DNA of 64,000 nt from JBFXAM01 sp050184295. GTDB lineage: Bacteria > Planctomycetota > Phycisphaerae > UBA1845 > Fen-1342. Below the pieces are notes generated by a model, which ran no database searches, was not told the DNA's origin, and worked only from the letters and a program-made list of their open reading frames with translations. Below, piece by piece: positions 16,260 to 25,622 of this stretch. Made by a program: the position numbers and the translations under genes. Each line of letters opens with the position of its first letter. The stretch's first letter is position 1. The stretch is from assembly GCA_050184295.1 (NCBI GenBank), contig JBFXAM010000009.1, positions 1 through 64,000 of the forward strand. The letters run 5' to 3'.

Positions 16260-18275
16260 CTAGGCCGGGGCGGGCTCGCGCGGCAGACGGACCGTAAACG
16301 TGCTGCCTTTGCCGGGGCGCGACTGCACGTCGAGCGAGCCGCGGTGCGCGTCCACGATGTGCTTTACGATCGTGAGCCCCAGCCCGGTGCCGCGCGTCTT
16401 GCGCACGTGTGGATCGGGAGCGCGGTAGAAACTGTCGCCGATGCGATCGAGGTGGCCGCGCGTCATGCCGATGCCGCGGTCCTCGACGATCATGAAGACG
16501 AAGCGTTCGTTGGCGTCGACGGCGAGGCGGACGAACTTCTGGTCGTGCGAATAGCGATACGCGTTCTGAAGCAGGTTGACCAGCAGCTGCTGGAGCGCGG
16601 GGGCGTCCGCCATCAGGGTCGGCAGGCTCGGCGCGATTTCCAGCTTGGTCGTGAACCCATCGCGCGCGAACTGCGGCTCGAAGAGCGCCCAAGCCTGCCG
16701 CGCCACGGCGCCCGGTTCGCACTGCGCAAACTGGTACTGCTTGCGGCCGGAGTCCATCTTGCTGAAGTCGAGGATGCTGTCGAGCAGGCCCGTCAGCCGC
16801 TCGCTCTCGCGCGTAATCGTCGCCAGATACTGGTTCACGCGCTCAATCTCGCGGATCCGCCCGGTCTGAAGCGTCTCGGAGAGCAGGCGGATCAGGGCCA
16901 GCGGCGTCTTCAACTCGTGGCTCACGTCCGCGACGAAGCGGCGCTGGAGCCGCACCAGCTCGCGCTGTCGCTGCATCACCCGAAACATCGTCCAGATTAC
17001 GACGCCCCACGCGCCCGCGGTCCCCAGCGCGGTGGTGAACAGCAGCGTGATGCGGCGGAAGTTGGCGCTCCAGAGCTTGGCGATCGTGGCGGGCGTGGGG
17101 ATGAGCTCGGCGCCGCCGAACGCGTCGCCGAGACGGCGGATGGGCTCTTCAGCGCTGCGTTCGCCGGGCAGCACGACGCGCCACTCAGCGCTGGGTCCAT
17201 AGGGTCCCCAATAGCGCTCGACGAGGTCGCGCGCCGGGGCGACGACCGCGAGGTAGCGCCCCAGGCCGATGGCGCGCGTCGCGACGATGACCGAGTACTG
17301 CGGCGCGATCTGGGCGGTGAAGAACGCGAACTGTTCGGCAATCGATTCGCGCCGCGCGGCAAAAGTGCGGTCGAGATCGGCCGCGACCGAGGCGGTGGCG
17401 TCGCGGCGGCGCGCCCGGTGTTCGATTTCCTCGAGCCAGTCGCGCGGCGAGGTTCCGCCGTCCACCGCGGGCGAGCTGCCCGCAGGTGGAGTGTCCGCGC
17501 CGGGCGCGTCGGGCAGGCCGAGCGTGTCGGTCAGCGCGCGCAAGAGCGCGACGTCGGGTCCGCTGTAGCGCGCCGGGTGCTCGGCGATCATCTGCTCGAG
17601 AAGCGCGACCGCGGCTTTGCGGGCCGCGTCATTGTCGCCCCCGGCGTGCAGTGAGTCGATCGCGGCGAGGCGCGCGGCATACGCCAGCCGGCGCGTCAGC
17701 GGCTCGCGCGAGAAATGACCGGCGGCGTCAATGTACGCGTCGGCCGCGGCCCGCAGCGCGCCGCTCTTGCGCAGCAGCGCGGCTTGTGCGAGCCGGCTCT
17801 CGACCCGCAGCTGCGCCTCGCCGGAATCGGCCAGCCGGGCATAGGCCTCCGTCGCCTCGCGATAGCTCTGCTCCACGAATTCGAGCTGCTCGGCTTCGCG
17901 CAGCAGCTCGCTGTCCGAGCGCGGGGTCACCGTGTAGAGCGCCGGGAGCGGCAGCGGCCGCCATTCGCGTTCGTCTTCCTCGAGGAAAGCCATGAACCAC
18001 AGCGACTGGCGCGTCAGCCAGTCGTCGAGGGCGACGACGCCGCCGGATTCGCACGCCGTCGTCGCGTCGAGAAAGGCGCGTTCGAGATCGGCGTGCAGGG
18101 CGGCGGTGCGCAGGCCGGCCTCGCGTGCGGCGGAGGTTCGCAGGTTGGCGAGTTCGCGTTCGCGCAGCGTCTCGCCTTGACGCATGACCGCGGTGACCGT
18201 GAGCGTGGTGAGCGCCAGGCTCAGCAAGATCGCGAATCCCAGGAGCAATCGGTCGATGACGAGGCGCGACACCAC
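16260..18275 (-). CDS. Membrane sensor histidine kinase
   Basis: 671 residues from tandem GTG codons at 18275/18272; no ATG precedes the first membrane helix. TM1 is residues 8-31 and TM2 about 408-431 (RITLLFTTALGTAGAWGVV), bracketing a ~375-residue extracytoplasmic region rich in alanine helices with TPR-like character. The cytoplasmic part carries the H box FVADVSHELKTPLALI (phospho-accepting His near 453), then N (LLQNAYRYS), G1 (DRGIGM), F (FYRA) and G2 (GTGLGLTIV) boxes of the ATPase domain. It should autophosphorylate and pass the phosphate to a response regulator, but none is encoded nearby. The gene starts 10 bases after the AsmA-like gene, so the two form an operon and may act on one envelope process. 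Confidence 0.85.
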   Translation of the reverse strand: MVSRLVIDRLLLGFAILLSLALTTLTVTAVMRQGETLRERELANLRTSAAREAGLRTAALHADLERAFLDATTACESGGVVALDDWLTRQSLWFMAFLEEDEREWRPLPLPALYTVTPRSDSELLREAEQLEFVEQSYREATEAYARLADSGEAQLRVESRLAQAALLRKSGALRAAADAYIDAAGHFSREPLTRRLAYAARLAAIDSLHAGGDNDAARKAAVALLEQMIAEHPARYSGPDVALLRALTDTLGLPDAPGADTPPAGSSPAVDGGTSPRDWLEEIEHRARRRDATASVAADLDRTFAARRESIAEQFAFFTAQIAPQYSVIVATRAIGLGRYLAVVAPARDLVERYWGPYGPSAEWRVVLPGERSAEEPIRRLGDAFGGAELIPTPATIAKLWSANFRRITLLFTTALGTAGAWGVVIWTMFRVMQRQRELVRLQRRFVADVSHELKTPLALIRLLSETLQTGRIREIERVNQYLATITRESERLTGLLDSILDFSKMDSGRKQYQFAQCEPGAVARQAWALFEPQFARDGFTTKLEIAPSLPTLMADAPALQQLLVNLLQNAYRYSHDQKFVRLAVDANERFVFMIVEDRGIGMTRGHLDRIGDSFYRAPDPHVRKTRGTGLGLTIVKHIVDAHRGSLDVQSRPGKGSTFTVRLPREPAPA

Positions 18276-18285
18276 GGGGCTCGCT

Positions 18286-19833
18286 TCAGGGCTGGGAGGT
18301 CGGCGACGATGGCGCGCGCAGTTCGCGACGCGCCCGAAACTCGGCGTAGCGGGACTCGACGAACTCCGCCGCGCGGCGGCGCAATTCGTCCAGACTCGGG
18401 CGCAGATCGAAGGGCTGCGCGGGCTCGTGCAGCAGCCCGACTTCGCGACCCAGTAACCGCACCGTGAGAATCGTCTTTTCGCGGTCGCCGTGCGTACCGA
18501 AGACGAACAGCCGCTCGTCACGCACCTGCAAGCGCACGCCGAGCTGTGTGTATTCGATCCGCTCGGGAAGCACGTCGGGCAGCGTGACGCCGAGCGCGCG
18601 GCGAACCAGCTCGCGGAGCAGCGTGCCTTCGATGAAATCGAGGCCGTCGTCGGGCGGCGCGACGTGCGCGACCGCGTCGAGCGAAACGATGCGGTTGTCC
18701 TCGATCGTGAGATCCTCCAGGTCCAGCACCAGGTCGCCGCTCATGGCGCCCAGGCCCATCCGGCGCGAGAAATCGGCGAGCGATGCGCGCGCGCAGCGGC
18801 CCGAAACAATGAGCCGCTCGATTCCCAGCGCCGAGAGGCGCGCTTCGCGCACGCGCAGCGTCGTCTGGCCGGCGAGGTTTTCGAGTCCGAACGGCGCGAG
18901 CAGGTCGCCGAGCACCAGGTCGGAGACGACGCCGCGGAAGCGCAGCCGGACCGGCGTGCGATCCTCGATCCGCAGCTCCTCGAGCTCGATCTCGCCGCAG
19001 CGTCCGCGGACCGGCCGGGGAAACCACGGGGCGAGCGCTTCGCCCAGTTGCAGCCCGGTCACGATACCGCGGGCGGTGAGGACGGCGACCGGGCCCGACT
19101 CGGCATAGTCGAGGCGGCCGGCGAACTCGCCGGTGCGCAGGTCGCTTCGCAGCAGGTCGGCCAACCCAACAATCGCGAGCGGAAGGCGCGGGACCGCGAG
19201 CTCCAGGCGGTCGATGCGGACGCCGTCCGCGCGCGGCGAAAAGGTCGCCATCAGCGACACGGGTTCGCGCGAGCGGTGGCCGTTGAACTGGTGGCAGAAG
19301 ACGGCGGCGTGTCCGACGGTTGGCGAGTCGAACGTGACCGCGCCGCTGGCGTCCGAGAGCACGGCGCGGAACGCGTCGCGCGCGAACGCCAGCTCCATGC
19401 CGCCAAACGTGACGCGCCGGGGACCGTCGGGCGCGAACCCAGGGCGCAATCCTGACTCGACGATTTGGCGATAGTCGCCGCGCAGCCACGTCCGCGCGGA
19501 AATCTCGCACTTTCCCCCGCTCAGCTCGAGCTCGTACGCGAACGGGTCGCTCGGAGTCGGTTGGCGGATCAGCAGCGCCGCGTCGCAGTCGAGCGCGACG
19601 CCGCGGCGGTCGGGCAGAAAAACGCGTACGCCGTCGAACTGTCGCGTTTGCAGGGAGCGCGGGACGACGCGGCGGATTTCGGCCGGGAGCGCCAGCGCCC
19701 CGGCGAGGTACGCCGCGCAGGTGGCTCGATAGCCGGCGCTGCGCAAATAGCACGCGTAGGCGGAAGTGGCGGCCAGCGAGCCGCCCACGAGCGCAGCAAG
19801 CAGCAGCAGGGCCAGCCAGCGGGCGTTCGGCAT
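18286..19833 (-). CDS. AsmA-like envelope protein
   Basis: 515 residues. I start at the ATG at 19833 because it puts a signal anchor (ARWLALLLLAALVGGSLAATSAYA) at the N-terminus; an upstream in-frame ATG adds only an arginine/alanine-rich stretch. The rest has no further membrane helices. It is made of alternating beta-strands and amphipathic segments such as GEIELEELRIEDRTPVRLRF and MSGDLVLDLEDLTIEDN, which resembles AsmA/TamB-type periplasmic proteins involved in lipid transport or outer-membrane upkeep. No exact signature is visible, so the family call is an inference. Only a weak ribosome site precedes it. It is cotranscribed with the downstream sensor kinase and is divergent from a lipoprotein gene across 118 bases. 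Confidence 0.55.
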   Translation of the reverse strand: MPNARWLALLLLAALVGGSLAATSAYACYLRSAGYRATCAAYLAGALALPAEIRRVVPRSLQTRQFDGVRVFLPDRRGVALDCDAALLIRQPTPSDPFAYELELSGGKCEISARTWLRGDYRQIVESGLRPGFAPDGPRRVTFGGMELAFARDAFRAVLSDASGAVTFDSPTVGHAAVFCHQFNGHRSREPVSLMATFSPRADGVRIDRLELAVPRLPLAIVGLADLLRSDLRTGEFAGRLDYAESGPVAVLTARGIVTGLQLGEALAPWFPRPVRGRCGEIELEELRIEDRTPVRLRFRGVVSDLVLGDLLAPFGLENLAGQTTLRVREARLSALGIERLIVSGRCARASLADFSRRMGLGAMSGDLVLDLEDLTIEDNRIVSLDAVAHVAPPDDGLDFIEGTLLRELVRRALGVTLPDVLPERIEYTQLGVRLQVRDERLFVFGTHGDREKTILTVRLLGREVGLLHEPAQPFDLRPSLDELRRRAAEFVESRYAEFRARRELRAPSSPTSQP

Positions 19834-19951
19834 GCCTGCGATTCTACCCGCGGCCGCGAGTTCTACAGGTGGCCGGCGGATCAACCGATTTTATGGGAAA
19901 GCGTCGTGCTCGAAGCCGGCGCGCCCGACTGCCGCACAGCGGAGAGCGTCC

Positions 19952-20458
19952 ATGAAGCGTCGTTGCGTCTGGGTTGGTCCCCTCCTCGTTGCGATCACGG
20001 GCTGCAATCAGCCCAACGAACGGCTCAACGCGCCGCCCCATGGGGAAGCCGAGCGCACCAGCGAGATGCAGGGCACCTATGTCTACATGATGGACAATGC
20101 GCTGCTCGCCGACATGACCATGTCCGACATGCATTTTCTCCCGCACCGGGCGCGCCTCACGGACCTCGGCGAGCGCCGCCTGAGCCGCATGGCCGAGTTG
20201 GTGCAGGAGTACGGCGGCGAGATTCGCTATAGCACCGAGGTGGACGACGCCACGCTCGTCAGCGATCGCCAAACGACGATCCGAACGTTCCTGAAGGAGC
20301 GCGGCATGGACGTCGTCGCAGATCGCGTTCGCGAGGACATCCCCGGCGGGCGCGGCATGCGCGCCGCGGAAGTGCTGACGTTCAAGTTGCCCGGCGCGTG
20401 TCCGAAGGCCGACGGCGGTGCAACGGCCGCGGCGCCCGGCGCGGGATCGACGCCGTAG
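19952..20458 (+). CDS. Small lipoprotein with an OmpA-like C-terminal domain
   Basis: 168 residues. GGAG sits seven bases before the ATG. The signal ends in the lipobox AITGC (Cys18), so it should be lipid-anchored. Residues ~60-150 read FLPHRARLTDLGERRLSRMAEL, an acidic STEVDDATLVSDRQTTIRTFL stretch, and GGRGMRAAEVLTF. The spacing of a Phe-x-Pro start, a Leu-rich helix, an Asp-rich turn and an Arg-containing helix resembles the OmpA peptidoglycan-binding domain, but the exact arginine and asparagine signature is not kept. I therefore call it OmpA-like with caution. A TPR protein gene follows 185 bases downstream on the same strand. Confidence 0.6.
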   Translation: MKRRCVWVGPLLVAITGCNQPNERLNAPPHGEAERTSEMQGTYVYMMDNALLADMTMSDMHFLPHRARLTDLGERRLSRMAELVQEYGGEIRYSTEVDDATLVSDRQTTIRTFLKERGMDVVADRVREDIPGGRGMRAAEVLTFKLPGACPKADGGATAAAPGAGSTP

Positions 20459-20643
20459 CGCGGGGCGCGCCTCCGCGTCGCGGAGGAACGGTGTTGGGGA
20501 AGCATGGGATGCGTGTGGTCCGCAGCGTCGCGCGGGCTGCTGGGAATGGCGTCGGCCCCGGCGGGCCGACGGGTCGCGCCGGGTGCTGGTCCGGCGCGGG
20601 GAAAGCGAGACGACCCACGGGGTCAGCCTTCAGGAGTCGCGTC

Positions 20644-22308
20644 GTGCGCGCACATCGTATGCTGATGGGATGGGTGATCGTCGCTGGCGTGGTCGGCGTG
20701 TGTGCGAGTTGCACGCAGTCGAAGCCGACTGCCGGCCCGGGGCAGCTTCCGGCGCGGGATTCGAACGACTCGACGCCGGTGAAGATCAGCGCGACGACCT
20801 ATTTCGCGCACGGGCACCTGCTGGAGCGCTCCGGCAATCTTGAAGCCGCGGTCGAACAATATCGCAAGGCGCTCGAAGCGCAGCCCGACTTTCTCACGGC
20901 GCGCAACCGGCTGGGCATCACGCTCAACGCGCTCGGCCGCCACGCCGAGGCGACCGCGGAGTTCCGCCGCGCGCTCGCGATCAACCCCGGCCAGGCGCAC
21001 CTGCACAACAACCTCGCCTTCAGTCTCTACGCCGAAGGCAATACCGCCGACGCCGAGGCTGCGGCTCGCCGGGCTTTGGAGCTCAAGCCGGACTTCGCCC
21101 GGGCGCGGATGAATCTGGGGCTGATTCTCGCGAAGCAAGAGCGCTATGACGCGGCGCTGGGCGAATTCCGCCAGGGTGTGGGCGAGGCGGACGCGTATTA
21201 CAACTTGGCGTTGGTGCAGAGCGAGGCGGGCCGCTTCACCGACGCGGTGCGCTCGCTCGACCAGGCGCTGCGGATCGATCCGGGCAACGAGTTGGCGCGC
21301 CAGCACCTGCACCAGATCGCCGACCGCGCCTCCCAGCAGGACGCCGGCATGACGCCCGCGCCCTACGCGACCGCGACGCCCGTGTCACCCGCGCCATCCC
21401 CGGTCGACGCCGCGTACGCATCGTCCGGCGCCGACACGCCGCGCGAGATGCTCTCGCCGGTCGACATGTCGTCGCCGAGCGGTGCGTCCTCCGACCCGGG
21501 CTCGTCCAGCCCGACCGCAGGCGCGCCCGGCGACGGATCGAGCGCCGGCAGCGGCTTTTCGGCGGCGGCGAGCGCGTCGCGCCCGATTCCCGCGCCGACC
21601 GTCGGCGGTTTCGACGAGACGGGTGTGAATCACGCGTTCATCACGCCCGGCGTGGCGCAGCCGCACACGCCGGCAGCGCACCCGTCGTCGTTCGACGCCG
21701 CGCAGACGACTGGGAGCGCGATCGAGACAAGCCACACGCCCGGAGAATCGAACACGATCGGCCACCCGACCGGGCACCCGCACGACCGCGGTGTGTCCGG
21801 CACGGACAGCCCGCAGTCGTCGCACGACGTCGCGACGAGCCACGGGAGCACCGAATCAGGCGGGGAGAACGCGTTCACGCACGAAGCAACGACCGGCCAC
21901 GCCGCCGCCGGGAGCGAAGGCCATGCCGCGAGAAACAACCTCGCGGATCCAACGCCGACGATCGGCTCGACGGCGATGTCGGACCGCGGGCACGCGGACG
22001 CAAACAGCAGCGACGCTCGTCCGCACGGCGATGACTCGCATCCCGCGCCGCTGGACACCCACGCCAATCGCGCCGACGCGCACGCGTCCGACGCACCGCC
22101 CGCCATCGTCCCGGTCGGATCGGCGGAGCGCGCCCGTGCAGCGGCCGCCGGCTTTCGCGCGCTGGCCTCCACGGCACACACCTGGTGCTTCCAGGGCTTC
22201 TTCTGGCAGCAGTGCTTTGCGTTCCTGGCCGTGCAGGCCGAGGCCAACGCGGTTCACGGCGGTGTGCCGGGATCGGCGGCGGAATCCGTGACCCACGGCG
22301 TGCAGTAG
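20644..22308 (+). CDS. Exported TPR protein with long disordered tail
   Basis: 554 residues from a GTG start with AGGAG seven bases upstream; ATGs at 20659 and 20665 lack a good ribosome site. Residues 8-23 are a hydrophobic signal ending in VCASC, which could be a lipobox although Cys at -3 is unusual. Residues ~38-235 contain about five tetratricopeptide repeats (for example YFAHGHLLERSGNLEAAVEQY and HLHNNLAFSLYAEGNTADAE), a protein-binding scaffold. The next ~250 residues are low-complexity, rich in Ser, Pro, Gly, His and Thr with many HPHD/SHG pieces, and probably unstructured. A short hydrophobic Cys/Trp/Phe cluster (WCFQGFFWQQCFAFL) near the end may be a contact site. Partner and role unknown. 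Confidence 0.75.
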   Translation: MRAHRMLMGWVIVAGVVGVCASCTQSKPTAGPGQLPARDSNDSTPVKISATTYFAHGHLLERSGNLEAAVEQYRKALEAQPDFLTARNRLGITLNALGRHAEATAEFRRALAINPGQAHLHNNLAFSLYAEGNTADAEAAARRALELKPDFARARMNLGLILAKQERYDAALGEFRQGVGEADAYYNLALVQSEAGRFTDAVRSLDQALRIDPGNELARQHLHQIADRASQQDAGMTPAPYATATPVSPAPSPVDAAYASSGADTPREMLSPVDMSSPSGASSDPGSSSPTAGAPGDGSSAGSGFSAAASASRPIPAPTVGGFDETGVNHAFITPGVAQPHTPAAHPSSFDAAQTTGSAIETSHTPGESNTIGHPTGHPHDRGVSGTDSPQSSHDVATSHGSTESGGENAFTHEATTGHAAAGSEGHAARNNLADPTPTIGSTAMSDRGHADANSSDARPHGDDSHPAPLDTHANRADAHASDAPPAIVPVGSAERARAAAAGFRALASTAHTWCFQGFFWQQCFAFLAVQAEANAVHGGVPGSAAESVTHGVQ

Positions 22309-22333
22309 GCCGCGCGGCGGATTCGCGCGGACG

Positions 22334-22386
22334 AACCGCAGGCTCCAGTTCGCGCGGCCGCGCCGCGCGAACTGGAGCCTGCGGTT
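22334..22386. repeat. Perfect 24-bp inverted repeat (terminator or REP-like)
   Basis: Arms 22334-22357 and 22363-22386 are perfect reverse complements with a 5-base CCGCG loop; the core reads GCAGGCTCCAGTTCGCGCGG. It lies 25 bases after the TPR gene stop in a convergent gap with the UbiA gene. A terminator or REP-like element is likely. Confidence 0.6.
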
Positions 22387-22557
22387 GGTTTCTGCGCCCG
22401 CTGCGACGCGCGAACGGGCCACGCGGAAGCTGCGGCGGGATGCGGCCGAGGCGTGCATTCGGGGTGTGATGGCGAGCGGCGCCGCTTCGGGGCGACGGCG
22501 TCCCGCGCGCGCGAACGACGCGGCGCGGGAGCGATCGACGGCACCCGGGGCTCCGCA

Positions 22558-23472
22558 CTACCCGCTCATGAGGTGCAGCAGGTAGTAGCCCAGGTCCTTG
22601 CCGCGGTAGACGATGACGAGCGCCGCGACGACCCAGAGCACGACGGCGGCTTGAAACGGGCGGTCGCGCAGCACGACGTCCGTCGGGCCATCCACGCGTC
22701 CGTGCTCGACCAGCACCGCGAAGCGGAAGATCGCATAGACCACGAGCGGAAGTGTGTAGATGAGATAATTGGTCTGAAACTTCTGCGTGGTCGCCGGATC
22801 CGACGCGTAGAGCATGAAGCTCACGACCGCGATGCCCGCGGTCAGCGTCGTCATGTGATTCAGCAGGTCGGGCGTGTAGTCGCGAAGCGTACGGCGGTGC
22901 TTGGCGGCACTCGCCCCGCCGTTCTCAGCGAGCGCGTTCAGCTCGCAGCGGCGTTTGGAAAAGCCCATGAACAGGCAGAGCGTGAAGGTGCAGATGACAA
23001 GCCAGTGCGAGATCGCGACGTGCACGAGCACCGCGCCGGCGATGGCGCGCAGCACGAACCCGGCCCCGATCGAGATCACGTCCAGAACGACGGCGTGCTT
23101 GAACGCAAACGTATAAGCGACCTGCAAGATGAGATACGCGACGACGCACAGGAAAAACCCGCGGTCGAGCCAGTAGCTGCCGCCCACGCCCGCGGCGAAC
23201 ACCGTCAGCATGATCCCGATCGCCGCCGGCACGCCGATCCGGCCGCTCGCGATCGGGCGGTGGCGTTTCCGTGGATGCAGACGGTCCTCCTCGCGGTCGT
23301 GGAGGTCGTTCAGCACGTAGATCGAGCTGGCCGTCAGCGACAGGAACACAAACCCGCACAGCGCCGCCGACACGGCCCCCGCGTCGAGCAGCTTCTGCCC
23401 GAACACCAGCCCCGCGAACACGAAGACATTCTTGATCCACTGTTGCGGCCGCAGGAGCTGAAGAACCGGCAT
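22558..23472 (-). CDS. UbiA-family prenyltransferase, decaprenyl-phosphate phosphoribosyltransferase type
   Basis: 304 residues, about eight membrane helices. It opens with LLRPQQWIKNVFVFAGLVFG, typical of the bacterial enzymes that transfer phosphoribose from PRPP to a polyprenyl phosphate. The first Asp-rich motif is NDLHDREEDRLHP followed by RKRHRPIASG, which in this subfamily binds Mg and the phosphoribosyl donor. The product, decaprenyl-phosphoribose, is the precursor of the arabinose donor for cell-envelope glycans in actinobacteria; its role in planctomycetes is unknown to me. GGAG lies five bases before the ATG at 23472. The gene faces the TPR gene convergently and no partner epimerase is next to it. 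Confidence 0.85.
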   Translation of the reverse strand: MPVLQLLRPQQWIKNVFVFAGLVFGQKLLDAGAVSAALCGFVFLSLTASSIYVLNDLHDREEDRLHPRKRHRPIASGRIGVPAAIGIMLTVFAAGVGGSYWLDRGFFLCVVAYLILQVAYTFAFKHAVVLDVISIGAGFVLRAIAGAVLVHVAISHWLVICTFTLCLFMGFSKRRCELNALAENGGASAAKHRRTLRDYTPDLLNHMTTLTAGIAVVSFMLYASDPATTQKFQTNYLIYTLPLVVYAIFRFAVLVEHGRVDGPTDVVLRDRPFQAAVVLWVVAALVIVYRGKDLGYYLLHLMSG

Positions 23473-23838
23473 GATGGCTCCGCGTCCGGCGCATGCGTCG
23501 CCGCCCGGAGGTTCCGCGCGCACCGGACCGGCGGCGCCGGCAGCGCGCGGGTCGCGCGCCGGCGCTGCATTGTGAAACCGGGGGCGGCGCGCGTCAACGG
23601 ACGTGGTCATGGGTCGCGGATTCGCCACACAGGGCCCCAAGCGCCAGCGCGCTGCATCGACGAGAAAGCCGCGTGGTCCGCCGCGTGACGCCGCGCGGCG
23701 CGCGGCGCGAACGACGCTTCCGGCGCGCGGCAGGGAGCTCCGTCGCGGCGAGTCCGCGCGGTCCGCGCCGATTGGAACCCGCCTGCCGGCGCGCGTTCGG
23801 GGCTCGGATTGGCCGGGCCTTCGCGCCGCGATGCGGTT
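23473..23838. other. Intergenic stretch, nothing recognised
   Basis: A GC-rich gap between two minus-strand genes (UbiA and the GspE-type ATPase). All open frames here are short and arginine/alanine-rich, with no ribosome sites or motifs. No strong hairpin or promoter box stands out. Confidence 0.4.
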
Positions 23839-25122
23839 CTACAGCCCCCCCGTCCAGATCTCGCTGACGTTCTGGAGCAATTCCTCGACCGTCGTCAGTC
23901 CGCGCAGGGCCGCCAGCTTCCCCGCTTGCGCGATTGTGATCATCTTGTGCGTTACGGCGTACTGATACACCTCGCGGGCGGTCGCGCCCTGCACCAGCAT
24001 GTCGCGCATCGCGTCGTCCGCGACGAGCACTTCGAACACGCCCAGCCGCCCGCGGTAGCCCGTATGCCGGCAGTGCGGGCAGCCGCGCCCCATCGAGAGC
24101 ACGGGCTTCTCGTGCGGCCCGAGCAAGTGCCGCACGTCCTCAAGCAGCGCGATGTCGGCGGTCTCTTCCAGTCGCACGGTGCAATACTGGCACAGCCGCC
24201 GCACCAGCGTCTGGGCGATCACGCCACGGAAGGAGCGCGCCAGGAAGTGGCGGTTGGCGCCGAGCGCGATGATGCTCTCGATCGCGGCGGCGGAATAGAC
24301 CGCGTGGGTCGTCGCGAAGACGAGCCGGCCGGAGTTGGCGGCGCGCAAGACGGCGGCGGCGGTCTCGGGGTCGCGCACCTCGCCGATGTTGATGACATTC
24401 GGATCCTGGCGCAGCACGCTCCGCACGAGGGCGGCGAAATCGACGCCGATCTTCGCCGCCACCTGCGTTTGGCTCACGCCGGGGAGGTCGTATTCGATCG
24501 GGTCTTCCGCGGAGACGACCTTGCGCGCGCCGTCGGCGAGGCGTTGGAGAATACCGTAGGCGGTGGTGGTCTTGCCCGCGCCGGTCGAGCCGGTGATGAG
24601 CACGAGCCCGCTGGGCGCGTCGATCAGGGTCGCGAGGTCTTCGAGCTGGCGCTCCGAGAATCCGAGGTCCTCGACGTGCAGCAGCGCGGTTTCGCTGTCG
24701 AGAATGCGGATCGCGAGATCCTCGCCGTGCTGCGTGGGAAGCAGCGACACGCGCAGGTCGATCGGCCGGCCGTCGAGGTGCAGGCTGATGTGCCCGTCCT
24801 GCGGGCGGCGGCGCTCGCTCACGTCGAGCTTCGCGAGCACTTTCACGTGATTGGTGACGCGCTGCCCGAGGTCGGCCGGCAACAACCCCTGCTCGTAGAC
24901 GCGCCCGTCGAGTCGCACCGCGACCCGCGCGCCTTCGCGCTGACACGTCAGGTGAATGTCGCTGCCTTGCTCGCGCACCGCGATCGTCGAAACGCGGTCC
25001 CAGACTTCCGCCGGCGTCAGCTCCGCGACCGCAAAGTCCTCCGCGCTGAACAGTCGGCCCGGTCGACCCTGGGGCGCCTCCGGCGAGCCGGGCCGCGGAC
25101 GATGCGAGGCGATCCTGGACAT
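23839..25122 (-). CDS. GspE/PilB-family secretion or pilus ATPase
   Basis: 427 residues, shorter than usual GspE or PilB (500-570) because most of the N-terminal docking domain is absent. The core is intact: Walker A GSTGAGKTTT (178-187), Asp box EDPIEYDLPGVSQTQV, Walker B VINIGEVRDPETA, and the His-box region FATTHA. The four-cysteine zinc motif is present as CQYC and CPHC, as in GspE/PilB and unlike PilT. Such ATPases form hexamers at the inner membrane and drive pseudopilus or pilus assembly. No other type II or type IV genes are in the window. GGGGAA lies about nine bases before the ATG. A STAS gene precedes it by 95 bases and may be cotranscribed. Confidence 0.85.
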   Translation of the reverse strand: MSRIASHRPRPGSPEAPQGRPGRLFSAEDFAVAELTPAEVWDRVSTIAVREQGSDIHLTCQREGARVAVRLDGRVYEQGLLPADLGQRVTNHVKVLAKLDVSERRRPQDGHISLHLDGRPIDLRVSLLPTQHGEDLAIRILDSETALLHVEDLGFSERQLEDLATLIDAPSGLVLITGSTGAGKTTTAYGILQRLADGARKVVSAEDPIEYDLPGVSQTQVAAKIGVDFAALVRSVLRQDPNVINIGEVRDPETAAAVLRAANSGRLVFATTHAVYSAAAIESIIALGANRHFLARSFRGVIAQTLVRRLCQYCTVRLEETADIALLEDVRHLLGPHEKPVLSMGRGCPHCRHTGYRGRLGVFEVLVADDAMRDMLVQGATAREVYQYAVTHKMITIAQAGKLAALRGLTTVEELLQNVSEIWTGGL

Positions 25123-25217
25123 GGCGATCCGTTCCCCCGCACTGAGCGCGGCGCCGGTTCTCCCCGCCGCCGCTCGACCCGGTCGCGCGCCGCGTGCGGC
25201 GCGCGGATACTGCCGCG

Positions 25218-25622
25218 TTAGCGCGCGTCCGACGTCGGACGCGCCGCGGACGGTGCGCTGTTGGCGTCGAGCTCCGCGAGCGCCGTCGCCACATCGTCGC
25301 ACAGCGGCGCGACGCGGTTGAGACCCGCCAGGCGGAACAGGCGCACGAGCCGCGGCGGCGCGTGCGCGAGCAGCAGCCGGCCGCCTTTCACACGCAAACG
25401 CTGCGCGAGCTGAAACAGCGCCCCGACGCCGGCGGAGTTGACGAACTCCACGGCGCTGAGATCGAGCACTGCGCCGGCGACGACCGCCAGCGGCGCAAAG
25501 TGGCGGTCGACGCGCTCCGCGAGATGTGCCCGGTCTTCCCAGCTCAACCCGCCGCTGCAACGCAGCACTACGCAGCCCGGCCGAATCTCCTGGATCTCGA
25601 ACTTCATCAATGCGTCCTGCAT
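25218..25622 (-). CDS. STAS-domain protein (anti-anti-sigma type)
   Basis: 134 residues. GGAGG lies five bases before the ATG at 25622. The fold is a single STAS domain: a first strand VVLRCSGGLS, the loop VLDLSAVEFVNSAGVGAL with the Ser that is phosphorylated in SpoIIAA-like proteins, and a last helix region ending VATALAEL. STAS proteins bind anti-sigma factor kinases, or act as switch modules in larger complexes. No anti-sigma kinase of the RsbW type is nearby. Its neighbour downstream is the GspE-type ATPase, so it may belong to a motility or secretion control system; this is inference. The C-terminal 20 residues are alanine/arginine-rich and probably unfolded. Confidence 0.8.
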   Translation of the reverse strand: MQDALMKFEIQEIRPGCVVLRCSGGLSWEDRAHLAERVDRHFAPLAVVAGAVLDLSAVEFVNSAGVGALFQLAQRLRVKGGRLLLAHAPPRLVRLFRLAGLNRVAPLCDDVATALAELDANSAPSAARPTSDAR

